This document shows positions 50,370-58,793 of a stretch of DNA of 64,000 nucleotides, piece by piece. The notes beneath the pieces were generated by a model. That model was not told where the DNA came from. It saw only the letters and a program-made list of their open reading frames with translations, and did no database searches. Each line of letters starts with the position of its first letter. Positions within the stretch are counted from its first letter, which is position 1. Both the position numbers and the translations under genes were made by a program. The stretch spans positions 9,449 through 73,448 of the forward strand of contig CAYWFG010000008.1 of NCBI GenBank assembly GCA_964458185.1, read 5' to 3'. Source of the stretch: AB-137-C09 sp964458185. GTDB taxonomy: Bacteria; Pseudomonadota; Zetaproteobacteria; Mariprofundales; Mariprofundaceae.

Positions 50370-52448
50370 CTAACCCTTCACACTGGCAACAATTTCTTGT
50401 GCAATGCTTGCAGGTACTTCTTCGTAATGATCAAACTGCATGGAATAGGTCGCACGACCTTGAGAGATAGAACGCAAATGGGTGGCATAACCAAACATTT
50501 CTGACAATGGCACTTCAGCATCAATAACCTTGGCATTACCACGGTCGTTCATACCCATGATTTTGCCACGACGACGATTCAGATCGCCGACCACATCACC
50601 CATATAATCTTCTGGGGTAACCACTTCCACTTTCATGGTTGGCTCTAACAATACAGGCTTACATTGTTGGCAACCACTGCGGAAGCCCATTGAACCTGCA
50701 ATTTTAAACGCCATTTCTGAGGAATCGACATCATGGTAAGAGCCATCAACCAAGGTGACACGAACGTCTACCATCGGGAAGCCTGCCATCACGCCATTAT
50801 TCATCGCTTCTTCAGCACCCTTGCCAACAGCGCCAATGTATTCACGCGGCACAGAACCACCGACAATTTTGTCGATAAACTCAAAACCACCGCCCGCTTC
50901 CATCGGTTCGATTTCTAACCAGACATGACCATATTGACCACGACCGCCTGACTGACGAACAAACTTGCCTTCAGCACGGATAGAACGACGAATCGTTTCA
51001 CGGTAAGCCACTTGAGGTTTGCCGATATTAGCATTAACACCAAACTCACGCTGCATGCGGTCAACAATAATTTCTAAATGCAACTCACCCATGCCTGAAA
51101 TAATGGTTTGACCCGTTTCTTCATCGGTATGAACGCGAAAAGAAGGATCTTCTGCAGCCAAACGACCCAAGGCAATACTCATCTTTTCTTGGTCTGCCTT
51201 GGTTTTTGGCTCAATAGCAACAGAAATAACAGGTTCTGGAAACTCCATCCGCTCCAGCACAATAGGATGATCGCCATCACACAAAGTATCGCCTGTCGTC
51301 GTCTGCTTCAGACCCACAGCGGCAGCAATATCACCTGCGCGAACTTCTTTAATTTCTTTGCGATCATTGGCATGCATTTGAAGAATACGACCAATGCGTT
51401 CCTTGCGACCTTTGACGGAGTTAATCACATAAGAACCCGCTTCCAGTACGCCCGAATAAACGCGGAAATAGGTTAATGTACCCACATAAGGATCGGTCAT
51501 CACTTTAAATGCCAAGGCGGAAAAAGGCTCATCATCAGCACTACGACGCTCTGCTGCATCATCAGAATCAGGCAAAAGACCTTTAATAGCAGGAACATCA
51601 ACAGGGGCTGGTAGGTAATCAACAACAGCATCCAATAAGGTTTGAACACCCTTGTTTTTAAAGGCTGTACCACAAAAAACAGGAATCAGGTCAATATCCA
51701 ATACCGCTTTGCGAATACATGTTTTAAGCTTATCTTCAGGCACATCGTTGCCATCTAAATAAGATTCCATCAATGCTTCATCATACATCAATACAGCATC
51801 AAGCAAGCCTTCACGACGGTCTGCCGCTTCTTCTTGCAGATCAGCGGGAATATCTTCAATGGTATAATCAGCACCCATGGCTTCATCGTTCCACACAACA
51901 GCCTTCATGCGAACCAAATCAACCACGCCCTTGAATTCATCCTCCGCACCGATGGGCATATTTAAAGCCACAGCATTGTGACCCAAACGCTCTTTCACTT
52001 CTTCAACCACACGGTAAAAATCAGCACCGATACGATCCATCTTGTTGACAAAAGCGATACGGGGAACACTGTAGCGATCTGCTTGCCGCCATACTGTTTC
52101 AGATTGTGGCTCAACGCCGCCAACCGCACAAAAAACGCCAACCGCACCATCAAGGACGCGCAATGAGCGCTCTACTTCAATGGTAAAATCAACGTGACCG
52201 GGGGTGTCAATAATGTTAATAAGGTGATCGTTCCACGTACAAGTGGTTGCCGCAGAGGTGATGGTAATGCCACGCTCTTGCTCTTGCTCCATCCAATCCA
52301 TGGTGGCAGCACCGTCGTGGACTTCGCCGATTTTATGGGAAACACCAGTGTAGAAAAGGATGCGTTCCGTTGTTGTTGTCTTACCAGCATCAATATGAGC
52401 CATAATGCCAATGTTGCGGACACGTTCAAGTGGTGTACTTCTAGCCAC
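50370..52448 (-). CDS. fusA: Elongation factor G
   Basis: This 692-aa translocase GTPase has AHIDAGKTTTTERILFYTG (G1), DTPGHVDFT (G3) and NKMD (G4), then domains II-V with RTHTDEETG-like FRVHTDEETGQTIISGMGELHLEI. I start at a GTG (VARSTPLERVRN) because GAGGAG lies 9 nt before it. A TTG seven codons upstream would make the ribosome site part of the gene. Confidence 0.98.
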   Translation of the reverse strand: MARSTPLERVRNIGIMAHIDAGKTTTTERILFYTGVSHKIGEVHDGAATMDWMEQEQERGITITSAATTCTWNDHLINIIDTPGHVDFTIEVERSLRVLDGAVGVFCAVGGVEPQSETVWRQADRYSVPRIAFVNKMDRIGADFYRVVEEVKERLGHNAVALNMPIGAEDEFKGVVDLVRMKAVVWNDEAMGADYTIEDIPADLQEEAADRREGLLDAVLMYDEALMESYLDGNDVPEDKLKTCIRKAVLDIDLIPVFCGTAFKNKGVQTLLDAVVDYLPAPVDVPAIKGLLPDSDDAAERRSADDEPFSALAFKVMTDPYVGTLTYFRVYSGVLEAGSYVINSVKGRKERIGRILQMHANDRKEIKEVRAGDIAAAVGLKQTTTGDTLCDGDHPIVLERMEFPEPVISVAIEPKTKADQEKMSIALGRLAAEDPSFRVHTDEETGQTIISGMGELHLEIIVDRMQREFGVNANIGKPQVAYRETIRRSIRAEGKFVRQSGGRGQYGHVWLEIEPMEAGGGFEFIDKIVGGSVPREYIGAVGKGAEEAMNNGVMAGFPMVDVRVTLVDGSYHDVDSSEMAFKIAGSMGFRSGCQQCKPVLLEPTMKVEVVTPEDYMGDVVGDLNRRRGKIMGMNDRGNAKVIDAEVPLSEMFGYATHLRSISQGRATYSMQFDHYEEVPASIAQEIVASVKG

Positions 52449-52488
52449 AGTTAGATTCTCCTCTTCCAAACCAGTTGTAATAGAACAA

Positions 52489-52507
52489 AGCCCACAAAGC
52501 GTGGGCT
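52489..52507. other. Hairpin in the rpsG-fusA spacer
   Basis: AGCCCAC and GTGGGCT with a 5-nt loop lie about 40 nt upstream of the fusA start. A short T-rich run follows on the minus strand. It may be an attenuator or processing site. Confidence 0.5.
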
Positions 52508-52577
52508 AGATAATGATGGGTCAGTACTTACATGAAACAAGCCCCGACAAAAAACGGAATAAACCGCTATGAAACAG

Positions 52578-53048
52578 TTACCAGCGAAAGTGCGAAAACG
52601 CCTTGTTGGCTTCTGCCATACGGTGGGTATCGTCACGCTTGCGGAATGCACCGCCGCGCTCATTAATAGCATCCACCAATTCGTTACCCAAACGCTCTGC
52701 CATCGTATGCTCAGAACGGGCGCGAGAATAACTCACCAACCAACGAATCGCGAGCGACATTTGACGACGATCAGATACTTCAATCGGAACTTGGTAAGTA
52801 GCACCGCCAACACGGCGAGATTTTACTTCAACCAAGGGGCGAATCGCTTCTAATGCACGGTGAATCACTTCTAAAGCGGGTTCACCTGACTTTTTGGCAG
52901 CGATATCCATGGCATCATAGACAATCGCTTCGGCAATGGATTTTTTACCACCACGCATCACGCGGTTAATCACAGTAGATACTTTATTGTCGCCATATTT
53001 CGCGTCTGGGACAACGGGACGACGGGGGGCAGGACCTTTACGAGGCAT
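52578..53048 (-). CDS. rpsG: 30S ribosomal protein S7
   Basis: This 156-aa head assembly protein has MPRKGPAPRRPVVPDAKYGD, VINRVMRGGKKSIAEAIVYDAMD and RRVGGATYQVPIEVSDRRQMSLAIRWLV. In E. coli S7 is the translational repressor of the str operon. Confidence 0.98.
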   Translation of the reverse strand: MPRKGPAPRRPVVPDAKYGDNKVSTVINRVMRGGKKSIAEAIVYDAMDIAAKKSGEPALEVIHRALEAIRPLVEVKSRRVGGATYQVPIEVSDRRQMSLAIRWLVSYSRARSEHTMAERLGNELVDAINERGGAFRKRDDTHRMAEANKAFSHFRW

Positions 53049-53062
53049 AACCTAAACTCCTA

Positions 53063-53434
53063 TTATTTGGGACGCTTGGCGCCGTATTTGGAACGTGCTT
53101 GTCTACGACCATCAACACCTGTGGTATCTAGTACACCACGCAAGATATGGTAACGAACACCCGGTAAATCTTTTACACGACCGCCACGAATCAAGACCAC
53201 GGAATGCTCTTGCAACTTATGACCTTCGCCAGGAATATACGCCGTCACTTCATGACCATTCGTCAAACGCACACGGGCGACCTTACGCAAAGCAGAGTTC
53301 GGCTTTTTCGGTGTTGTGGTGTACACGCGGGTACAAACACCACGTCGTTGCGGGCAAGCCTGCAACGCGGGAACTTTGTTGATTTTGCGTTTGTCTTTTC
53401 GTGGTTTGCGAATCAACTGATTAATTGTTGGCAT
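53063..53434 (-). CDS. rpsL: 30S ribosomal protein S12
   Basis: This 123-aa decoding-site protein heads the superoperon. MPTINQLIRKPRK is the start. TPKKPNSALRKVARVRL contains Lys43-equivalent (streptomycin-sensitive wild type, KPNS) and GRVKDLPGVRYHILRGVLD contains Lys88-equivalent. CPQRRGVCTRVYT is conserved. GGAGACAAGG lies before the ATG. rpoBC does not precede it in this window. Confidence 0.98.
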   Translation of the reverse strand: MPTINQLIRKPRKDKRKINKVPALQACPQRRGVCTRVYTTTPKKPNSALRKVARVRLTNGHEVTAYIPGEGHKLQEHSVVLIRGGRVKDLPGVRYHILRGVLDTTGVDGRRQARSKYGAKRPK

Positions 53435-53506
53435 GTGACCTTGTCTCCAGTTTTTCACCCATTTCTAGCAGCCACGCCCTAGCGACCACCTTTTAAAGGG
53501 CGGCGA

Positions 53507-53535
53507 AATTTAGCGGGCAAAGATACAACTGTCAA
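53507..53535 (-). promoter_or_regulatory. Sigma-70-type promoter of the ribosomal superoperon
   Basis: On the minus strand TTGACA (53530-53535) and TAAATT (53507-53512) are separated by 17 nt. The predicted start is near 53500, giving a leader of about 65 nt before rpsL. Confidence 0.8.
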
Positions 53536-53653
53536 CCCAGCAATTAAAAAAAGATGCTTACATTCGACACATCGACAAAAAAACAGCAAGCTACGCCATG
53601 AATTCTTGCCTGCTTGTAACTAGAACAACACAACAAGCAAAGCAATTCCTCAT

Positions 53654-53684
53654 CCTTGACATATTATGTCAAGGCGTTAAAGTT
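53654..53684 (+). promoter_or_regulatory. 21-bp perfect palindrome and possible promoter of the yjfI operon
   Basis: CCTTGACATA, a central T, and TATGTCAAGG form a perfect palindrome (53654-53674). It contains TTGACA in both orientations. With TAAAGT 16 nt downstream it gives a plausible promoter about 20 nt before the yjfI ATG. An operator that overlaps the -35 element would explain the symmetry. Confidence 0.65.
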
Positions 53685-53710
53685 CCGTCCACAAAAGAAG
53701 GAGAGTACAC

Positions 53711-54127
53711 ATGGTTGATCTAAAAACATTGGCTAGTCAACTGACAGAGCGCGGCAGCGATGCCTCCGATGATTTTTCTTTTACAGTTAGCCCGATCCCT
53801 GGCGATGTAGAAGTATTACAAATCATTATTGAAGATCGGGAAGAATTACCGATTTTTGTTTCAGTATCTAACGAGCAAGTTTTATGCATTGCTTATTTAT
53901 TCAAAGAGAACGAAGTGAAAGAAGGCATGTTGAACGACATGAACCATGCCATGCTTGCTGCTAACATATCAATCCCATTGTCTGCATTTGCTAAAATTGA
54001 TTCGCAATATGTGATTTATGGTGCGTTATCAGTACATTCACAACTGAATGATATTGTCCATGAGCTTGATGTATTGGCATCTAATACCATGGAAGCCATC
54101 GAAGCCATGGATGCTTACCTTACCTAA
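53711..54127 (+). CDS. YjfI-like DUF2170 protein
   Basis: This 138-aa acidic cytoplasmic protein of the DUF2170 family has SFTVSPIPGDVEVLQIIIEDREELPIFVSVSNEQVLCIAYLF and the C-terminal YGALSVHSQLNDIVHELDVLASNTMEAIEAMDAYL. In enterobacteria the same gene precedes a PspA homologue (yjfJ) and yjfK, as here. Function is not known. A link to membrane-stress proteins is inferred from the PspA-like neighbour. GAAGGAGAG lies upstream. Confidence 0.85.
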   Translation: MVDLKTLASQLTERGSDASDDFSFTVSPIPGDVEVLQIIIEDREELPIFVSVSNEQVLCIAYLFKENEVKEGMLNDMNHAMLAANISIPLSAFAKIDSQYVIYGALSVHSQLNDIVHELDVLASNTMEAIEAMDAYLT

Positions 54128-54164
54128 ACAGGTATCTAATTAATTAACACAAGGAATTCCCTCT

Positions 54165-54860
54165 ATGTCTATTTTAAATAAAATTTTTACGGCTATTCGC
54201 GGTGGTGCGCGTGAAATGGGCGAAGCGATTGTTGACAAAAACAGCATTCGTATTTTTGAGCAAGAAATCAGCGATGCCGAAGACAAACTGCAAGATGCCA
54301 AACGCAATCTAACCGAAGTCATGGCAAAAGAAATGCAGGCAAGCCGCAAGGTAACATCATTAACCGCTGATGTGCAAAAGCACGAAAACTTTGCCGCTCA
54401 AGCCTTAGAAAAAGATGACGAAGAACTGGCTTTAGAAATCGCGCAAAAGATTGTTGAGATTCAATCTGAATTGGAAGATCAGAAAAAAGCCCAAGGAAGC
54501 TTCGCCTCCCATGTTTCTCGCCTTAAAGGCATGATCAAACAAACAGGCAAGACACTGGTGGAAATGAAACGTCAATTGGTGATGGTAAAAACCACCGATA
54601 GCGTACAAAAAGCTACCACTGCCATCAACAATAACTATGCATCAGGGTCATCAAAACTACTCACTGCAAAAGAATCATTGGATCGCATCAAGCAACGGCA
54701 ACAAGATTTAGATGACCGTCTTGCTGCAGGTGAACAACTTAAAGGCGATCTAGAAGGCAACGATTTAGAAGCCAAGATGAAAGCCGCTGGCATTATGGGA
54801 GGCGGCAACAACGACGCAAAAGATATTCTAGCTAAATTAAAAGCCAAGAAAAGTAGCTGA
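54165..54860 (+). CDS. PspA/IM30 family protein (YjfJ-like)
   Basis: This 231-aa coiled-coil protein of the phage-shock/Vipp1 family, ESCRT-III-like in fold, forms membrane-bound scaffolds. The N-terminal amphipathic helix (MSILNKIFTAIRGGAREMGEAIVDKN) is followed by long helices (about 30-190) with heptads such as LEIAQKIVEIQSELEDQKKAQGS, and a Gly/Asn-rich C-terminus (IMGGGNNDAKDILAKLKAKKSS). No pspF or pspBC genes are near. The yjfI-J-K order is conserved in other genomes. Confidence 0.9.
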   Translation: MSILNKIFTAIRGGAREMGEAIVDKNSIRIFEQEISDAEDKLQDAKRNLTEVMAKEMQASRKVTSLTADVQKHENFAAQALEKDDEELALEIAQKIVEIQSELEDQKKAQGSFASHVSRLKGMIKQTGKTLVEMKRQLVMVKTTDSVQKATTAINNNYASGSSKLLTAKESLDRIKQRQQDLDDRLAAGEQLKGDLEGNDLEAKMKAAGIMGGGNNDAKDILAKLKAKKSS

Positions 54861-54863
54861 TTG

Positions 54864-55508
54864 ATGGCTGGTTTTTTTGAACGCTTGTTTGGTGGCAACG
54901 AACCCGTACGTTCACGCAGGTTTGATCACCCGCGTGACTTGCGTGCGGGCGATATTATCAAAATGAATTTTCTCAAGCAGTCTGAACTTAGCGGTAAAAC
55001 TTTTGAGGTTTCACAAATCAACACCTACATTTATGGTAATCTTTGTTACCCTGAATTGGTGTTGAAAGACCGTGAAGGGCACATTGTTTTTTTGATGGTT
55101 GAAGAAGAAGACGGGGAGGAATATCTGGCTTTTAGCAAAAAAGTTGCCAAAGCCGATATTCGCACCCTCCTTAGTCAAGCGCAGTTAGATAGCATCTTAG
55201 CACAAGGTGCTGGCACAAAAATCACACTGGAACAAACCCTTGCAGGTTTTGATGGCTGGTTGGCTAAGAAATACACAGAAACAGATGACCATGTGAAAGG
55301 GATGTTTATTAAAGGTGATGCACGCTATCTGTCGAATGAAGAAATGAAGCGAACTGAAGGATTTTCATCGCACACACTGGTTGATAAAAGTGACAAGTAC
55401 GCGCTGGAAATTGAAGTCTATGAGACAGGTGAACTTGAATTAAGCGTTACCGTCTACCACGATATTGATGAAATTGATGAAATGTGGCCGGGTCAAGCAG
55501 ACACATGA
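54864..55508 (+). CDS. YjfK-like DUF2491 protein
   Basis: This 214-aa protein of the DUF2491 family starts MAGFFERLFGGNEPVRSRR and has RPGD-like RAGDIIKMNFLKQSELSGKTFEVSQINTYIYGNLCYPELVLKD, an Asp/Glu-rich C-terminus (VYHDIDEIDEMWPGQADT). Its function is unknown. The start is the ATG 3 nt into the spacer after the PspA-like gene. An in-frame TTG one codon earlier is less likely. It overlaps the next gene by 4 nt (ATGA). Confidence 0.86.
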   Translation: MAGFFERLFGGNEPVRSRRFDHPRDLRAGDIIKMNFLKQSELSGKTFEVSQINTYIYGNLCYPELVLKDREGHIVFLMVEEEDGEEYLAFSKKVAKADIRTLLSQAQLDSILAQGAGTKITLEQTLAGFDGWLAKKYTETDDHVKGMFIKGDARYLSNEEMKRTEGFSSHTLVDKSDKYALEIEVYETGELELSVTVYHDIDEIDEMWPGQADT

Positions 55509-55813
55509 TTCGCAACCCCAAATGGGATCAAGAGCAAAAAATAGCAAAGGCCACGCAAGTGGCTTTTGAGCTGGAACAAAAGGTCGCGCAACACATTCAG
55601 CGATTGGCGATTGAAGAAGGCTTAACACCTTCCAGTCAGATTAGAAAAATGATTGGCTTGCCTTATTCTCCGCCGAAGCGCCCGCGCTTGACTGTTTCTT
55701 TATCACCCAATGATTATCAATTACTCGGAAATAACTATCAGTTACTGCCATCCGATGCACTGGCGATTAGGCGGAAAATCATGCAGGACTTAATTGCATC
55801 GCTGGACGAATAA
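55505..55813 (+). CDS. Small basic protein of unknown function, end of the yjfIJK operon
   Basis: This 102-aa protein has no recognised motif. MIRNPKWDQEQKIAKATQVAFELEQKVAQHIQRLAIEEGLTPSSQIRKMIGLPYSPPKRPRLTVSLSPNDY suggests two helices with a ribbon-helix-helix-like turn, then a basic strand. That could fit a DNA-binding or regulatory role, but this is speculation. The coupled ATGA start with yjfK argues that it is a real gene in the operon. Confidence 0.6.
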   Translation: MIRNPKWDQEQKIAKATQVAFELEQKVAQHIQRLAIEEGLTPSSQIRKMIGLPYSPPKRPRLTVSLSPNDYQLLGNNYQLLPSDALAIRRKIMQDLIASLDE

Positions 55814-55968
55814 ACACAGTTTCTTTGACAGCCCCCTTCAATTCATTACCCTGCGCCTCGCCTATGGATGTAGGCATGAATCAATCTCGCTTCAAATGTG
55901 CCAAAGTTTGAGGCGTACCTTCGCTGGTTAACCACCAGCTTATACTAAAAGGACACCAAGAGGGCACC

Positions 55969-56475
55969 GTGTATTACGAAACAACCTTTATTGTCAACCC
56001 TGATGTATCTCAAGACAATACCCAAAACATTACCAATCAACTTGTTGAACGTGTAGAAAAAGCTGGTGGACGTGTGATCAAACGCGAATACTGGGGCGCA
56101 CGCATGATGGCTTATAGCATTAACAAACGTAAACGTGGGCATTATATGTTCCTCGTCACCGATGGTGATGGCGATGCTATTAAAGCATTAGAAGATGCTA
56201 TTCGTTTGGATGAACGCATCGTCCGATTTTTGAGCGTTCGCTCTGAGTCATTCAGCGATAAGCCTTCACCTTTGGCTCGCCGCAGTAAACCTGCTGCAAC
56301 GCCTGATGCTGATGGCGATGCTGAAACAGCAACCAAAGAAAGCGATGCTACAAAAGAAGCAACCTCGCCAACCGAAGAAACAACAGCAAGCCCTGCTACA
56401 GAAGCCACTACGCCCACTGACGCTGCGCCAGCCACTGAAGAAAAAACAACAGAAACCCCAGAGGCAACTGCCTAA
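55969..56475 (+). CDS. rpsF: 30S ribosomal protein S6 with long Thr/Ala/Glu tail
   Basis: This 168-aa protein starts at GTG (after AGAGGG). The first 105 residues are standard S6 (YYETTFIVNPDVSQDN; GGRVIKREYWGARMMAYSINKRKRGHYMFL). The last 60 are a low-complexity run of Thr, Ala, Glu and Pro. E. coli S6 also has an acidic tail that RimK extends with glutamates, but it is much shorter. The tail may be flexible and acidic. It is a candidate for phase or repeat-length variation. Confidence 0.95.
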   Translation: MYYETTFIVNPDVSQDNTQNITNQLVERVEKAGGRVIKREYWGARMMAYSINKRKRGHYMFLVTDGDGDAIKALEDAIRLDERIVRFLSVRSESFSDKPSPLARRSKPAATPDADGDAETATKESDATKEATSPTEETTASPATEATTPTDAAPATEEKTTETPEATA

Positions 56476-56483
56476 GTTTTCTG

Positions 56484-56834
56484 ATGATTCAACTTCAGGG
56501 TGTACTGCAAGATATTAAACAACGCTGGACACCCGATGGTAGTTTAGCCGTGATTGCATCATTGATGATTCCCCGCCCTTTATTGGGGCCTACCCGCGCT
56601 AAATGTGTAAGCGAACAACCTATTCCGTTGCGTGCCGATGGCAAAGCAGCAGAATTTTTGACGACGCAAGCAGGTAAGCATATCCAAGTATCTGGCGTAC
56701 TGCGCAGGCGTTATTATTCGCGTGACGGCGAAGAACGCTGGGGGCAAGTGGAATTATGGGTGTCAGCGTCACAAGAAACAAATGCTGCATCGCAGCAAGA
56801 TATTGATTTTATAGGAGTATCGCATGAGCGATAA
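56484..56834 (+). CDS. priB: PriB/SSB-like single-strand-binding OB protein
   Basis: This 116-aa protein lies between rpsF and rpsR, where PriB is encoded in many beta- and gammaproteobacteria. Family-like features are MIQLQGVLQDIKQRWTPDGSLAVIASLMIP and TTQAGKHIQVSGVLRRRYYSRDGEERWGQVELWVSA. Sequence conservation is low, so I cannot exclude a truncated SSB paralogue. It would help restart stalled forks with PriA and the DnaB encoded a few genes downstream. It overlaps rpsR by 11 nt. Confidence 0.7.
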   Translation: MIQLQGVLQDIKQRWTPDGSLAVIASLMIPRPLLGPTRAKCVSEQPIPLRADGKAAEFLTTQAGKHIQVSGVLRRRYYSRDGEERWGQVELWVSASQETNAASQQDIDFIGVSHER

Positions 56835-57183
56835 TGCAACCGAAGTAAAAAAGGTTGAGACCCCTGCGGCAAAGCCAACAGAGCCAGCCAAGCAAGGTGC
56901 AAGCACACAAAACACATCCAGTGAGCGTCGCCCACCGCAACGCCGCCAAGGTGGTCGTAAATTTCAGCGTCGTCGCAAATTCTGCAAGTTTTGTGCGGAT
57001 AAAACCATGACCATTGACTACAAAGACCCAGAGCAATTGTCTCAATTTATCACCGAGCGTTACAAACTATTGCCATCCCGCGTAACAGGAACGTGTTCTA
57101 AACACCAACGTCGCTTAACCACTGCCGTGAAACGCGCCCGTGTGTTGGCATTGTTGGCATTTACGCCATTACATCACGATTGA
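56824..57183 (+). CDS. rpsR: 30S ribosomal protein S18 with N-terminal extension
   Basis: This 119-aa protein has an S18 core of about 75 residues at the C-terminus (FQRRRKFCKFCADKTMTIDYKDPEQLSQFITERYKLLPSRVTGTCSKHQRRLTTAVKRARVLALLAF). CKFC with Cys at GTCSKHQR marks a zinc-type variant. About 40 residues precede the core and are Ala/Pro/Thr then Arg/Gln-rich (PPQRRQGGRKFQRRRKF). The start is ATG at the end of the upstream gene, preceded by AGGAG. Confidence 0.95.
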   Translation: MSDNATEVKKVETPAAKPTEPAKQGASTQNTSSERRPPQRRQGGRKFQRRRKFCKFCADKTMTIDYKDPEQLSQFITERYKLLPSRVTGTCSKHQRRLTTAVKRARVLALLAFTPLHHD

Positions 57184-57218
57184 TTGTAGCCACATCGTAG
57201 CTTAAAAAGCCCACCAAG

Positions 57219-58211
57219 ATGAATACAATAAATCCAACCATGCCTACAGTTGTACGTTTTGCGCTAACCAAACCTGTGCCTTGTGCCTTGTTATTGGTGC
57301 TTATGTTTTCAATGCAATTATGGCTACCGCAATGGTTTTCATCCATCCCTGCCTTGGCATTGATGGTTGCTTTTATCTGTATGGGATTAAACTTTTTTGC
57401 CCCTGCATTGATGGCAATGGTAACCTTAGGTGGCGGCCTAAGGTTTGCGATGCAGGCAGGAACACTGGCCTATCTGATGGTCTTTTTCATTCCTAATATT
57501 GGTCTAACTGTATCCATCATGTTTGGTGTATTGTATATATTAGTCCCTGCTCTTGCAGCACGCGGACTAACAACTCCGCTAGGTATTACCCGCGCATCTG
57601 ATACCATGATTATCGGTGCTGTACTTGCTGCGGTCGTTGGTTTGTTGGTGATTGTACAAACACAAAATATGTTGGCTCACGAGTGGGTAAATCAACTGAT
57701 TGAACCATTGTTTGATGCCATGCGCAGTAAACCCAACGGTATGTCCGAACAAGAAGTAGTGGGCATTCAATCACTGTTGGGGTGGACTCTCCCTGGTATA
57801 TTGATTTTTTCGCTGTGGTTGATGTGGGGAGTGAATACCGTTGTCGCACGGCGTGTTGCTATCCACTACGGTTTTTATGATGGTGATCCACGCCCTGTAC
57901 TCCAGCTTCAACCGAGCGTGTGGTGTGGCTGGTTGCTGCTTGCTGCATTGGTTCTTGCTAACCTTGGCAGTGGTGATATGCAATATATCGGGGTGACTGT
58001 CGTCCTATTGCTGGCAGGCGTTATGGCACAAAATGGCATTAGCATTACTCACCTATGGCTTCGCACACGCGGTCTCACCCCTGTCATTGTGTTGATGTAT
58101 GGGTTATTGATGTTTATGAGTATGATCATCTTCCCCTTCATCGTGTTAGGTCTCATTGATCTTTGGTCAAACTACCGCAATAAGTTTGATCATTCTAATG
58201 ATTTAAAATAA
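57219..58211 (+). CDS. DUF2232-type membrane protein
   Basis: This 330-aa integral membrane protein has eight to nine hydrophobic segments. The family is found between rpsR and rplI in many proteobacteria. Recognisable blocks are ALMVAFICMGLNFFAPALMAMVTLGGGLRFAMQAG and LLMFMSMIIFPFIVLGLIDLWSNYR. Function is unknown. In S-component terms it resembles a small ECF-like fold. Weakly supported. Confidence 0.8.
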   Translation: MNTINPTMPTVVRFALTKPVPCALLLVLMFSMQLWLPQWFSSIPALALMVAFICMGLNFFAPALMAMVTLGGGLRFAMQAGTLAYLMVFFIPNIGLTVSIMFGVLYILVPALAARGLTTPLGITRASDTMIIGAVLAAVVGLLVIVQTQNMLAHEWVNQLIEPLFDAMRSKPNGMSEQEVVGIQSLLGWTLPGILIFSLWLMWGVNTVVARRVAIHYGFYDGDPRPVLQLQPSVWCGWLLLAALVLANLGSGDMQYIGVTVVLLLAGVMAQNGISITHLWLRTRGLTPVIVLMYGLLMFMSMIIFPFIVLGLIDLWSNYRNKFDHSNDLK

Positions 58212-58232
58212 ATTTATAATGGAGCATAAGCC

Positions 58233-58682
58233 ATGCAATTAATTCTTTTAGAACGGGTTGAAGGCTTGGGTAATGTTGGCACTGAAGTCAATGTTAAACC
58301 AGGTTTCGCCCGCAATTTCTTGCTTCCACAAGAAAAAGCGATCCTTGCCAACGACGGTAATCGCAAAGTGTTTGAGCGTCGCCGTTCAGTACTCGAAGCC
58401 AAACATCACACTTCCTTAGAAAAAGCCCAAGCGCAAGCCCTTGCGATGGCAGATGTCGAACTGAAGACCGTTCGTGCAACCTCTGACGGCACGAATTTGT
58501 ATGGTTCTGTGAGTGAGCATGATTTGGTTGCCTTGTTAGCAGAACAAGGGCAAGAAGTATTGCGCCGCAATATTATTTTAGCAGCGCACCCGAAAGAAGT
58601 TGGCGAACACAGCTTTCAAGTACGTTTGCACCCTGATATTGTCGCTGATATGCGCATTACGGTTGAAGCTGAAAACATGTAA
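58233..58682 (+). CDS. rplI: 50S ribosomal protein L9
   Basis: This 149-aa two-domain protein starts MQLILLERVEGLGNVGTEVNVKPGFARNFLLPQEKAILA and has the long connecting helix. The C-terminal domain is complete (HPDIVADMRITVEAENM). GGAG precedes the ATG. Confidence 0.97.
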   Translation: MQLILLERVEGLGNVGTEVNVKPGFARNFLLPQEKAILANDGNRKVFERRRSVLEAKHHTSLEKAQAQALAMADVELKTVRATSDGTNLYGSVSEHDLVALLAEQGQEVLRRNIILAAHPKEVGEHSFQVRLHPDIVADMRITVEAENM

Positions 58683-58730
58683 GTGAAAAACTGGGATGAA
58701 CCCATCTCTTTTTTAACTTATATCAAAATA

Positions 58731-58767
58731 AATAAGGTCACTTTTGCTCCGCAGAAGTGGCCTTATT
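58731..58767 (+). other. Strong hairpin in the dnaB leader
   Basis: AATAAGGTCACTT and AAGTGGCCTTATT pair over 13 positions (one G.T) with an 11-nt loop. It ends 26 nt before the dnaB ATG and is not followed by a T-tract. A role in mRNA stability or dosage of helicase is possible. Confidence 0.6.
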
Positions 58768-58793
58768 TATTGCTAAGGAGATAGGCAAAAAAC

